In this document: in pieces, positions 11,580 to 21,900 of the stretch
Layout: each line of letters starts with the position of its first letter
Position numbering within the stretch: the stretch's first letter is position 1
Assembly: GCA_030789695.1 (NCBI GenBank)
Contig: CM061139.1
Coordinates: forward strand, 105,870,837 to 105,934,836
Source: Scilla litardierei
Taxonomy: Eukaryota > Streptophyta > Magnoliopsida > Asparagales > Asparagaceae
Length of the DNA: 64,000 bases
Direction: 5' to 3'
The notes under the pieces: generated by a model
The model's input: the letters and a program-made list of their open reading frames with translations, nothing else
The model's database searches: none
What the model was told of the DNA's origin: nothing
Position numbers and translations under genes: made by a program

Positions 11580-12137
11580 GAACATGCAATAACTTAACAT
11601 CTTCGTATTCTTCTCAAATTGTATTCTTCCCAAAACCCTAAATTAATACCCCCAAAAAACTTTTACAAAATCGCAAAAAAATTCCAAAATGCGAAGCTAA
11701 ATATGCGAAATCACTTACCTAGTTCAAAAATCAAAAAGGCGCTGGAGGCTTGGTACGACGGTGCTGTAATTTCTGCGTCGTCTGAGCTTTGCGAGGGCTA
11801 CGCCGTATGAGTTGGCGAAGCGGCGAAGGGTTTGAGGGTGCGTTGTTTGGGAGCGTTGCAGCTACGTGAGTGCGGTTCAGGACGGGAACGCCGGAGGAAT
11901 GGTCGGAGAGGAGGAAGATGGGCGATTTGGGCGGCAAATTGGAGGAGTGCAAACGACGGAGAAAATTGGTTTTTCCCAGGGTTTTAACTTTTTACTTTTT
12001 TGTGGTTTAATTTTTGTGAATATGCTAGAGATATTTTCGTCACTATTTTTATTAGGGTGTTATTCTAGCCAAGTTTTTAAACTTGGTGGTAAAAATTAAA
12101 AACACTTATTGACCGGTATCATTTAACCAATTTTCTC
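11580..12137. repeat. Right terminal inverted repeat of the MULE
   Basis: This is the mirror image of 1182-1740. Read on the minus strand it starts GAGAAAATTGG, includes the same AAGTTTAAAAACTTGG block and the same GTAAGTGATTT donor (near 11724). It is therefore the probable promoter and untranslated first exon of the ULP1-like gene. Inward similarity extends to about 10490 and includes three repeat modules against two on the left, so the arms differ in length through module copy number. Confidence 0.88.
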
Positions 12138-12146
12138 TCTATTTAT
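12138..12146. repeat. Right 9-bp target-site duplication of the MULE
   Basis: TCTATTTAT directly follows the terminus ...CCAATTTTCTC and is identical to 1173-1181. The restored target reads CTCTATTTATAGGC, an A/T-rich, TATA-like site upstream of the MATE gene. Confidence 0.93.
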
Positions 12147-12552
12147 AGGCTGACAATCAGATACAAAACATAATCGCTGACGGTGCATAAGAGGAAAAAT
12201 GGCTCAGTCAAAGAGAGCCATTATGAGGGTAGCTGGATAATGAATCCAAACAGCCGAAGTTATACACATGGGCAGCTGGACCATCAATCCAATCATAAAT
12301 AACCTTCTAATTGCATGCGAACGTATGATTTAAATTAATATTCGAAAATTTCAATCATAAACAAACAGTTAAATGTTTTTTGAAATCTTTTTCTTTTCAC
12401 ATCAGCACCAGTTTAACCACGTTAAACTTGAACATCGAACCATTTTCCACTGAGCCAGGGACGAAAGATCTCACCCGAAGTCAAACTCTCACCAACACCC
12501 AACGTTGTTCCTTCTCTCATCCCACTCAACTACAACACTGCAGTCAACAGTA

Positions 12553-12687
12553 CACGTGCCAGAAGGACTCAAGCAGAAGTCAGCCACAGCCCCTGCATGC
12601 ATGCCAACTCAAGTGATCAACCAGCAGCTCTCCTGAAATCAAGCTCAGGCTCCTGACGAGGTTGGTGAGCTCCAAGAAGCTATAAAA
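12553..12687 (+). promoter_or_regulatory. Probable core promoter of the MATE gene (G-box and TATA box)
   Basis: A palindromic G-box core CACGTG lies at 12553-12558, and a TATA-like TATAAAAG begins at 12681, 87 bases before the ATG at 12768. Spacing would allow a leader of about 50-60 bases. G-boxes bind bZIP and bHLH factors in plants; which factor acts here cannot be read from the sequence. Confidence 0.55.
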
Positions 12688-12767
12688 GTACGTGCAAATT
12701 GGTCCCATAGTGAAAGATATCAGTCGAGCCACTAAGAAGTGTATAGGGCAGCAACACACCCAATACA

Positions 12768-14753
12768 ATGGAGAAGACGCGGAGGGTGGGAGGGAAGAGC
12801 TGGGACGAGAGCAAGAAGACATGGCACATTGCCGGGCCTGCAATACTCACCGGAGTGTTGCAGAGCTCGCTAGGAGTCGTCACCGTCGCCTTCGTCGGAC
12901 ACCTCGGCGACCTCGAGCTCGCCGCGGTCACCATGGGCCAGAGCGTGGTCGAATCCTTCGCTTTCGGATTTCTGGTATTTTTGTTGATCACCAATGCATG
13001 CTCAACACGCTGAGTTGATCATTTTCAAACTGGGTCTCACCAATTTGCTGCATCGTCTCCGTTAGTTGGGCATGGGCAGCGCCTTGGAGACGCTATGCGG
13101 CCAAGCCGTGGGCGCCGGGCAACCCCACATGCTCGGCATCTACATGCAAAGATCGTTCGTCATCACGGCGGTCACCGCGTCGATCCTCACACCGATATAC
13201 GTGTTCACGTCTCCCATCCTCAGGCTCCTCCGTCAGTCCAAGGAGATATCCGAGCTAGCACAGACATACACCAGATGGGCTATCCCCCAGCTGTTCGCGT
13301 TTGCCGTCAACTTCCCAATGCAGAAGTTCCTTCAGTCTCAGAGCAGGGTCTGGGTCATGGCCGCGATCTCGGGGATCGCTCTGGCCGTCCACGTTCTTCT
13401 GAACTGGGCGTTTGTGACCAGGCTGGGCTATGGCTTGGCCGGAGCCGCGGTCGTAGGGAACGTTTCTTGGTGGTTGACTAATTTCGCGCAGATGGTTTAT
13501 ATCGTGGCCGGGTTCTTTCCTGAGGCGTGGACTGGATTTTCCTGGAAAGCGTTCGAATCTCTGTCGGCCTTCGTCAAGCTTTCGTTTGCGTCGGCCGTAA
13601 TGCTCTGGTTGGTACTAGAATTTTGCGAGGCACCGCGTTATCTTTGTCCTAACTTGCTCGTATGAATGATGGCAGCTTGGAGGTTTGGTATTTCACTGCG
13701 GTCATCATTTTGGTCGGCTGCTTGAAAGACCCTGAAATCCAAGTTGGCGCGATCTCCATTTGGTTAGCCATCTCTTCTCCCTTTATCATCCGTCATTGTT
13801 TCTAACTCGTTTTCTTACTCGTTTTCGCTGTTCTGGTAGCATGAACCTGCAGCTCTGGACGTTGACGGTTGCTTTGGGTTTCAACGCTGCAGTCAGGTAG
13901 GCATCAACTAATTCCTTTCGAAATCGATTGAAGGCGAAGGCAATCCATGCTTGTTTTGCGATTCGCAGCGTAAGGGTGTCTAATGAGCTTGGAGCTGGCC
14001 GTCCGAAGGCTGCAAAGTTTGCCGTCAACACGTCGGTATTGACGTCGGCGATGCTAGGGTTCATCTTCATGGTCATCGTTCTCATAGCCCGAAAGCACAT
14101 ACCGATGCTTTTCACACACATACCTGCGCTGATCGCCGAAACATCCAAACTGGGGTATTTGCTGGCTGTTACCATCGTTCTAAACAGCATCCAACCTGTA
14201 CTCTCTGGTACTATATTATCTCTCAGCAATCTACAGTTTTTTTTTAAAAAGAAACAGTTCTCATGGATGAAAGGCAAAATTGTAACAAGTTCTTCCTTTA
14301 AAAAAATGCAGGAGTAGCAGTGGGAGCTGGTTGGCAATCCTTGGTTGCTTTTATAAACATAGGTTGCTACTACCTTGTTGGATTGCCGATTGGAGCTGTT
14401 CTTGGCTTCAAGTTCAAACTCAACGCCAAGGTATAAGGAATGCTCGGTGTCAATGTGTCCATGAGAGCGCTCGGTCTGCTTATTTCTTGTTAATGACATG
14501 CAGGGCCTCTGGTCAGGGATGCTAGTTGGAACTCTATTGCAGACACTCATCCTAATATTGATCACAATCAGAACTAACTGGCACAAAGAGGTAATTTTAT
14601 ATGCAACCAATCGTTATAAATTATTGTGTCATTAGACCTGTAAAAAATTCTACACATGAACAAATTTGTGCTGAAATTTTTCTATAGGCTTTGCAGGCGG
14701 AGGAGCGGATAAGGACATGGGGAGGAACAACAGAGCTGCAGCCCCCCTCATGA
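12768..14753 (+). CDS. MATE-family efflux transporter (DETOXIFICATION type), intact, eight exons
   Basis: Exons are 12768-12974, 13066-13607, 13676-13762, 13840-13896, 13969-14207, 14312-14430, 14504-14590 and 14688-14753. All junctions are GT-AG and phases agree, giving 467 residues, close to the usual 480-500. Family landmarks include WHIAGPAILTGV and VTVAFVGHLGDLELAAVT in the first exon, GSALETLCGQAVGAGQ at the start of the second, the MNLQ...GFNAAVS region and RVSNELGAGRPK later. The chain is rich in membrane segments; MATE proteins have 12 helices in two bundles and export organic cations, flavonoids, hormones or citrate by H+ or Na+ antiport at the vacuolar or plasma membrane. The substrate cannot be told. 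The first two exons are notably GC-rich. The gene is convergent with the DAR1-like gene, and a MULE sits 631 bp upstream of the ATG. An alternative acceptor six bases into the last exon (TTTGCAG) is possible. Confidence 0.93.
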
Positions 14754-15637
14754 AAATATGCAGAGGTTGGGAATAGAAGGAAGAAGCAAAAGAGCAGTTA
14801 CAAAAAAAGGGTCAAAAAATTGATCTATGATGAATTTGCAAGAGCAACCCTAGATTTCGGCTAGAATGAGAGAGTGCTTTTGCAATTTTTGCCCATTTAG
14901 GGAGATGTAATCTATGGTGCTGAAACGAAAGTGATTATTTCAGATGAATATAAAGAAAATAATGGCATGTTCGATTTGTTCACGTCGGCATAACACTTGC
15001 TGTTGGCCGGATAAATTAGCTACAAAGCAATTAGGTCTGTGGGTATAGAATTTCCCTTGGCCGGAAGCTACTGTCACAAGAAGAGTAACAAATTTGGGAA
15101 AGCTGAATTCACAGAAAAATCAGGTCTCTAGTTGCTGGACCAATTTTACAACTATCACTACGTAAGGGAGATGTCTTCCAGATAATCCATAAGCTAATAA
15201 CACTTGTTCAAGTATTATCTTTTTTCTTCTCTTTATTCATTGATCTAGATAGAGTTCTAGTTTCCTAGCACAAACCCCTCTCCGATCGCAAGCAGAAAAA
15301 TTTGTCGTGTGTCTGCATTCCTATGTATAACAAGTTTCTATAGATACAAAACCAGAGAATGAACTCCATTGAGATTACCACAAGGTCATGTCCCCATAGT
15401 CTGTAAGCTATATCTTATTTGAATGCTCATATTGATGGAATTAGTTACAGGCTCAATAACATACTTAAATGTTTGTATTTAACATCTGCGCAATAACAGC
15501 CATGATCACGGGATTGCAACATTATGGATAAGTGAATAAGGTTTTTCTTTCGTGAGGGTTACTATATAAGCTGCAGCTCTATACTTTTAACTATGATCTA
15601 TAGTTTTATCGAAATAATGGTGAAACTATGCGCACAT
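14754..15637. other. Spacer between convergent MATE and DAR1-like genes
   Basis: No coding region or repeat boundary is evident. The segment should contain the 3'-untranslated regions and polyadenylation signals of both genes. It is AT-rich, with an AATATAAAG-like step near 14946 after the MATE stop. Confidence 0.5.
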
Positions 15638-15957
15638 TTAGTATGGAAAGCTTCCTGTCAACCTGATGTGATCAAGTGTACTCCTGAGGCCATACTTGAG
15701 TACTGCCCCATTGCCTGCCCGAAAACCTTCTCCATATGCTGTCGAAGAATCCGACTCTATCTGATGCTTGAAGAACTCACCAAGTCGCCTCTCGAACTGA
15801 GACTGCGCCCCTTTCTTTGATGATGGTGCTGCAGATGAAGAGGACGAGCTGGCAGCAACGCTGCTTCCTGAGCCTGATATAATCTCAGAGTCCAGCCACA
15901 TGTGTGCCAGGACTTGGCAGATGCCTTCCTCTACTTCCGGAGGAAGACTTGGATATC
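15638..15957 (-). CDS. DAR1: DAR1-like exon, C-terminal (last)
   Basis: The acceptor TGTTGCAG precedes GATATCC at 15957, completing a split glycine codon. The exon encodes [20 protein letters not shown], a serine-rich linker, [20 protein letters not shown] and the terminal [11 protein letters not shown], ending in TAA 15638-15640. This is the conserved C-terminal block of the DA1 peptidase domain. Confidence 0.93.
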
Positions 15958-18900
15958 CTGCAACATGAAAGCTAGCAATCAGATCTTTAGGTGGACAGTG
16001 TTCTATTTTCCTTAATTGTTTACCATGAAGCATGCATCCTTCAGACTGCAGTATATTCAGTATCAGCCCCAAGTTTTAATGTATAGGTGTCAATATCATC
16101 AATATTGAAAAAAATCTGCTAATTCAACAGCCATTTTTATTCAACAGCCATTTTTATCAAAGGTGCCAGGTGCTGATGCCCAGTGCCAGACCTTCTTTTT
16201 CAAAAAAAAATTGAATGCAGATGCATCAGCAAGGGATAAAAAAAAGAGATGATGACCGACTAACGCTCACGAGTCATCAAAATTAAAAAATGGACAAAAA
16301 TATTCAGTCTAAAAACAAATTTTTGGTTGGGAAGATCTGCATATAGTGATATAGGATTATATTCGGTTCAACGGATGACATCTAATATCAAAACATTATG
16401 GGAACATTTTTGTCATACACCTGGCCCAATGAACGATGAGTGATAACCGCCTCAAAATCAGATACAATATCTTCGGTACATAATCCATCTATATTTGTGA
16501 TATTGCTTCAGATATATGTCGAAATTTAAGACATATTGTGCCAATCCTTGTTAGGTTTCAAAAAAAGTCTAACGACCATGCATGTATCACTGTGAGATCA
16601 AATACATAATGAATTCTATGACATATCAATGATAATACGTCAACATAGTAAAAAGTAAGGTTCGTTATTCTAGTAGTTGAGAAATTGGAATGTGCTTTCA
16701 GACTTTTTTTTCTAACAATATACCACGTGTGAAATTTTGTAACCATGATATATGTGTGTTCTTATATATATATATTATATAGAGGAGTCTTCGGCTCCAA
16801 AATATTTCGCACTGCTACAGTGCTGCGAAAACACGCCTCGTTTGTTGGATCATCGCATGAATGATCCTACTAAATTACACTCAAAGATCCAACTTTGTTG
16901 CCAGCTGACTGTAGTCCAAATGCAATCACCCCCAGTTTCCCAGCGGGGCCACCGGTGTTCAAACCTCGCTGGCCTGGTCTCAACGCGCACGCGTTGCCAG
17001 CTTTCCGACGGACCAAAAAAAAGATCCAACTTTGTTCATTGTGATTTTAGTCATTAACCTTGCACACGACATGTTTGTTGTATTGACTCAATGAAGCTCA
17101 GCTTCACCACCCTGTAACATGCCTTCCTTTGGTTGTTTTATAAGAAATTGAGAAGAGAAATGCTGCATGCACCTCATTCTTTGAGGTGCATGTCATCTCT
17201 CTTTGCCAAAAAAAAAGCTAGTATTTCACATCTTACATCTAATCACGCTTATTATTTGCCAAAAAAAGTAAATTTTTGCACTGATTCCTATCTGCACCTC
17301 AAAGAATGAGGTGCAGATAGCAATTCTCATTAAGAATGCAATGTTAGCTGAACTGTTCGTAGCCGAAGACGCCTCATGACATGTTTGTTGTATTGCTTCA
17401 ATGAAGCTCAGCTTCACTATCCTACAACATGGTTGGGGTCATATGGAAATCCACAAAGGTTAATGTCTTCCTTTGGTTGTCTTATAAGATGCAAGGTTAG
17501 CCGAACTGTTCGCAGCCGAAGACACCTCAATATATATGACATGTTTGTTGTATTGCCTCAATGAAGCTCAACTTTTTCTATCCTTTTTGAATTATTTTCA
17601 ATCACAATGAAACAGTAAATTAATGAGATTACCCTTCTTAAGTGAAGATGAACACGACACCATGAAGTAAATGGCATGAAGGTAGAAGGGTTCTCATAGA
17701 TTTGAGAAAAGGAAACGGTTTCTTGATTTGCTGTAATTTGTCTCTTGTTAGTTGTTCAAGAAAATATTTGTGGTTATGCGACAATTGTAATTATTTGATC
17801 ATATTATGTAATTTTTAATTTAATTAACATCATGTTGCGAGATGGAATTTTAGAGAATAAGAGGAAATAATTGCAGAAAGAAGATGATGTCTTGAATCTT
17901 GATTTCCATTTTATCATTTGCTTTATTAAGTTCTTTCTTCTTTCTAGGTATTAAGTTGATTGTTTTGGAATCATTTTCTATATTTCTGTTGAAACCTCGG
18001 AAAGTATAAGAAAGATCGTAAATTCCAGTTGATCCTTTGATTAACAACAAACACACTGCTTGTTCAGGCGTCCGATTGTACAGAAACTTATGAAGAAATG
18101 TCGGTAAAATTAACAATCAAAGTTTGTTTATTCTAGAGATGTTAATTTATAAGAAATTTCACTTTTATGTATAAGTAACTTTCATGTTTGTGAATATTTG
18201 GCCCAACCACGCCCATAAAATCAAACTGAAACTTTCGGTTCGGTTCTGGTTTGATTCAAGATCCAAATCGGTTTTGCGCGATTTGGATATTCAATACAAT
18301 TCGCCTCGGACAGATTTTGCAAAAAAATCTGTAGAACCAACCAAAGGGATGCTCACCCCTACCACCCCAACCCATCCTCCCAATAAAATAATAATAGTAA
18401 TAGGAAAATAAAAAGGCAACTTTCATATTATGGAGGCTTGTACTCCTTGCATTTTGTAAGATTGCATGTTTTCTCTAATTTGAGAAATGAAAAAAATATA
18501 CTTGTCAAAATCATAATGACGGTTTCTACCAACTACACCAAAATTCCCCAATAAATCCACCACTGTCTTCCTATTCAAGTTTCGGTTTCTGTTTAGCCTT
18601 TCTTATTGTTATGTTTGTGCCCCCAATACAACCCACTAGGGATTTTGGAGGAAATGGGATTTTTAAGGATGAAAGTTGAGATTTTCATGGCTAGAAAATG
18701 GATTTGGGGGAAAAAGTGATATGTTTATTCGATGAAATAAAGAAATACAATGATAGTTGGCCTCTTTTGAGAGGTGACTGCTTTCCCAAGCCACCAATTC
18801 GAGAGGAAGACCACACTCTTCCACTAGATCTACGTTCCTACTGCTAATCTCCTCTCTTCTCAATTCTTTTTTCAATATTCAGCATGCCCCATAATGAACA

Positions 18901-21900
18901 CAGCCCCCCATACTTATAATACTCAGATTTTTTTTAAAATCGGATCTGTGGACCCCAAAGTTACTGTGGACCCCAAAGTTACAATTTTACCCACTGGTAC
19001 CCAAAAATTACAGATTTGTCACTGATTTCCGCCGCATCCTCAAGTTGTATCATTACTTTGCCCTCCCAAGAACCACTGTCCTCAAGGTGTTGTCATAAAG
19101 TCCATGGGTACGCTCCAAATAGGGTGCTCATCCCCTCCTGGGTCATTCTCCTCAGCATCTTTCCCTTTTTCCTCCTCAACGATCAAAACCTGAAGAGCAC
19201 GATCCCAACAATGATGTCTCGGCCCGAATCTCGACACATCGAAAGCATAAACTTTTGGCACGCTTGTCTTGAATCTCCGCATGCATGAGACACTTGAGCC
19301 TACTGTCGGGTTGAGCCTCACTATTTTTTTCTTGGTTCGTCAGAACCGTCGCTGGATGTGACCTTTGAGCGTCTGTCGTGGCATGAGGGCGGAAAGTGAC
19401 CCCGCTCATCGCTCTCTTTGAAGCTCGCTCTGTCGTGATTCTGTCTTCCACCATTTGGGCCAGCTCCATCGCCTATTCCAGCCCTCTCGACCTCAGTATA
19501 CGAAGCTTGGCTCTGATGTTGTCTTTAACCATCTTCATAAAATTTCTTTCCATCACCTCATTGAGAATATCACTCAAGCGGCCTGAAAGCGTCTCAAACC
19601 TCTTCCGGTATTATCTGATGATGCTCTCTTACTTGAGTGAAAGGAGCTACTCATGAAGATCGCCTCCTTGAGTGTCGCGAAATCTGTCAAGTAGGAGTCA
19701 TTAAACTTCTCATGTGCACGGCTGCATCTGCTCGCTCCATTGGTACCATGACAATGTGTCTCCCTCCAAACATATTCCCACAACCATCAATCTCTCCTCA
19801 TTCGTCATTCGGTTCATCGTGAAATATCTCTTCGCACGATAAACCCAGACATAAGGATCATCCCCCTCAAAAATTGACATCTTCAGCTTTCGGACCATGC
19901 TTTCAAAACTAAAAACATGTCCTGCTCTCTGATTGGACTGCCAATAATGGAACTACTGATAGGTATTATGCTAATCTGTTGAGCCCCCAAACCCTCCAAC
20001 TCTGGACTCATGTAGCTGTATTGTCGTCCCACCATCCATCGTCCCACCCACTTGGGTCTCCTCCACCATCTTCGAAGACCCAGTAGTCGTCTCCACAGTG
20101 GCCGAAGCCCTCCTGTATCTGACAGGTCCCAAGGTCTGTCGCCAGGTCCCGGTAGGTTAGTAGCCTCTGGTGGGTTGTCGTCGGCCTCCCTCAGGCCCCC
20201 TCTGCTGCCCCATAGGCCGTCGCCCCCTTGTGGGCATCATGTGGCCCAGCTGAAGCCTCGCACGCATCCTCTAATATCGTCAGGCCACCCAAGATCTCCA
20301 TCACCTTTCTCGAATCTTGGATGAAAGACACGATGCTCGTCTAGTCCGTCTGAAGATTCGCCGTGCCCAAATAGCTATCGTCGAGACCTAGGATGGCCTC
20401 CATCTTTCAAACCAGGGCCCGCAGACTCCTTAGAAGGTTGTTTGGGGATCGTGGGCCCATGTGTGACCCGCTCAGGAATCGTGGGCCCTTGGGTGGCTTG
20501 CCCGGGGATTGAGTGCCCTAGAGCGGTCCACTCAAGGGCGACCAGCCCTGGATCACTGGCCTCATGGACTTCAGCACCCCGAGCGGCCCGCCCCGGGGAC
20601 TTCAGCACCTGGGCGGCCCACCTCGGGGCCATCTGCACCTAAGCGACTAACCCAGGGGCAGTGATGCCCCTGGTGAGTGCCCCATGGCCCATCGCCTCGG
20701 GTTTGCTGCATCGTCAAATCTACTTCTTCCTCGGACGCTATCCCCCATGATTTTGGAGGAAGGTTTTCACTCCCCGTGCATGATTCGTCGTTTGGTTAAA
20801 GTTCTTCTTCAAGGATTGTAACTATTCCTTGTTGTCATCCAAAATTTCACCTTTAGTCTCAGATCAATGTCGTTCGGTGGTTGATCTTCCACAGTGGCGA
20901 CAACTTTTCCCTTTTATTTGTCCAAAGACTTCGCCTTTCACCCTAGATTTGAGTTGTTTTCTTCATTGTTGCTCAGATGTGGCTTCGTTGTCTCTTTCTC
21001 GGATAAAAGGCAGGTAATCATTACCGTAATTTGCTCCATTTTGGTTTCCATCGATGATTCCAACCGGGATGAAAACTTTTCTTCCGTCAACAAGATCTTT
21101 TCATCCATCGTTCTCTTGAGCTCTTCGATTTCGCTTTCCAATCTTTACTCCAAAGTTTCCACCTTTCTTGTCGTCATCGGGATTTAGGCTCTGATATTAG
21201 TTTGATACAACCGCTAGGGATTTTGAGAAAAGTCATGTTTAGGGTGAAAGGTGAGATTTTTAGGGCTAGAATGTAGATTTGGAAAAAAGGCGATATGTTT
21301 ATTGATAAAATAAATCGATACAATGATAGTTGGCATTTTTCGAGAGGAGTACAGTTCCCCCAAGTCATCAATTCAAGAGGATGACTGCACTCTCCCACTA
21401 GATCTAAGTTCCTACTCCTAATCTCTTTTCTCTTCTATTCTCAATTCTTTTATCAATATTCAACTTGCACCCTAATGAACCCAGACCCCCATACATTTAA
21501 TACGCAGATTTTCTAAAACTATAGATCTGTCCATGGACACCCAAAATTACAATTTTACCACTGATGTCTAGAAATTACAGATCTGTCACTGGTTGTTGCC
21601 GCACCCCTAAGTCGTATCAGTATCTTCCGATACTATCCCATGTCCATATTTCTTTCTCTAATACAGGACGGATCCCTTTGCGGGACCATTTGAACTCGCA
21701 CAAAAAGGAACTCGGCATGTCTTATAGTCCAATTGCAAAGATCACGTAGTAAACAACGAAAAAGAAATGTTTGAAATCTTGGTATGGGAATCGGTATCAT
21801 CCGAAGGTTTATAGTATTAGTATCATCGAATTAAGTAATATCAATTACTTCATATCTATTCTATTGGACGCTTTATTTAAATATTAAAATTGTTGAGGTA

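Larger units (their letters stand above)
1182..12137. mobile_element. Kaonashi-type Mutator-like element (MULE) with transposase and ULP1-like genes
   Basis: This is a 10,956-bp DNA transposon defined by matching inverted termini and a perfect 9-bp target duplication. It has two converging transcription units that start near the two termini: a mudrA-like transposase on + (2434-5440) and a DUF1985/Ulp1 protease gene on - (6644-10452). Each terminus carries a GTAAGT splice donor of an untranslated first exon, followed by a repeat-rich first intron. This is the layout of maize MuDR, but with a ULP-type gene in place of mudrB. ULP-carrying MULEs are known from plants as Kaonashi elements. Both genes have coding lesions, so this copy is probably not autonomous. 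The boundaries are certain from the sequence; the subfamily name rests on the gene pair. Confidence 0.93.
15958..18623. other. Left part of the 9.7-kb DAR1 intron
   Basis: Apart from the MITE and short tandem repeats listed separately, I see no gene. A short duplication of TTCAACAGCCATTTTTAT occurs at about 16122-16156. Near 16950-16975 the stretch GGTGTTCAAACCTCG resembles a pol III B-box, but I find no matching A-box, so I make no call. The stretch around 18200-18300 has repeated TTCGGTT/GGTTTTG steps with no clear origin. Confidence 0.5.
18624..21619 (-). mobile_element. Gag-only (non-autonomous) LTR retrotransposon 1, decayed
   Basis: Two direct repeats at 18624-19052 and 21203-21619 are LTRs. 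Reading on the minus strand, a primer site resembling the initiator-Met tRNA complement (TATCAGAGCC) lies next to the right LTR at 21188-21199, and a purine-rich tract (GGGAGGGCAAAG) borders the left LTR. The interior of about 2.1 kb has only gag-like pieces and a GC-rich tandem-repeat region; no protease, reverse transcriptase or integrase is visible. I found no target duplication. The LTRs differ clearly in sequence, so the insertion is not recent. Confidence 0.8.

Noticed and set aside
13786..14610. A 274-codon minus-strand open frame across the MATE gene
   Set aside because: It is antisense to well-supported MATE exons and resembles no family.
16920..17010. A SINE on + based on a B-box-like GTTCAAACC
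   Set aside because: No A-box at the expected distance and no definable ends.
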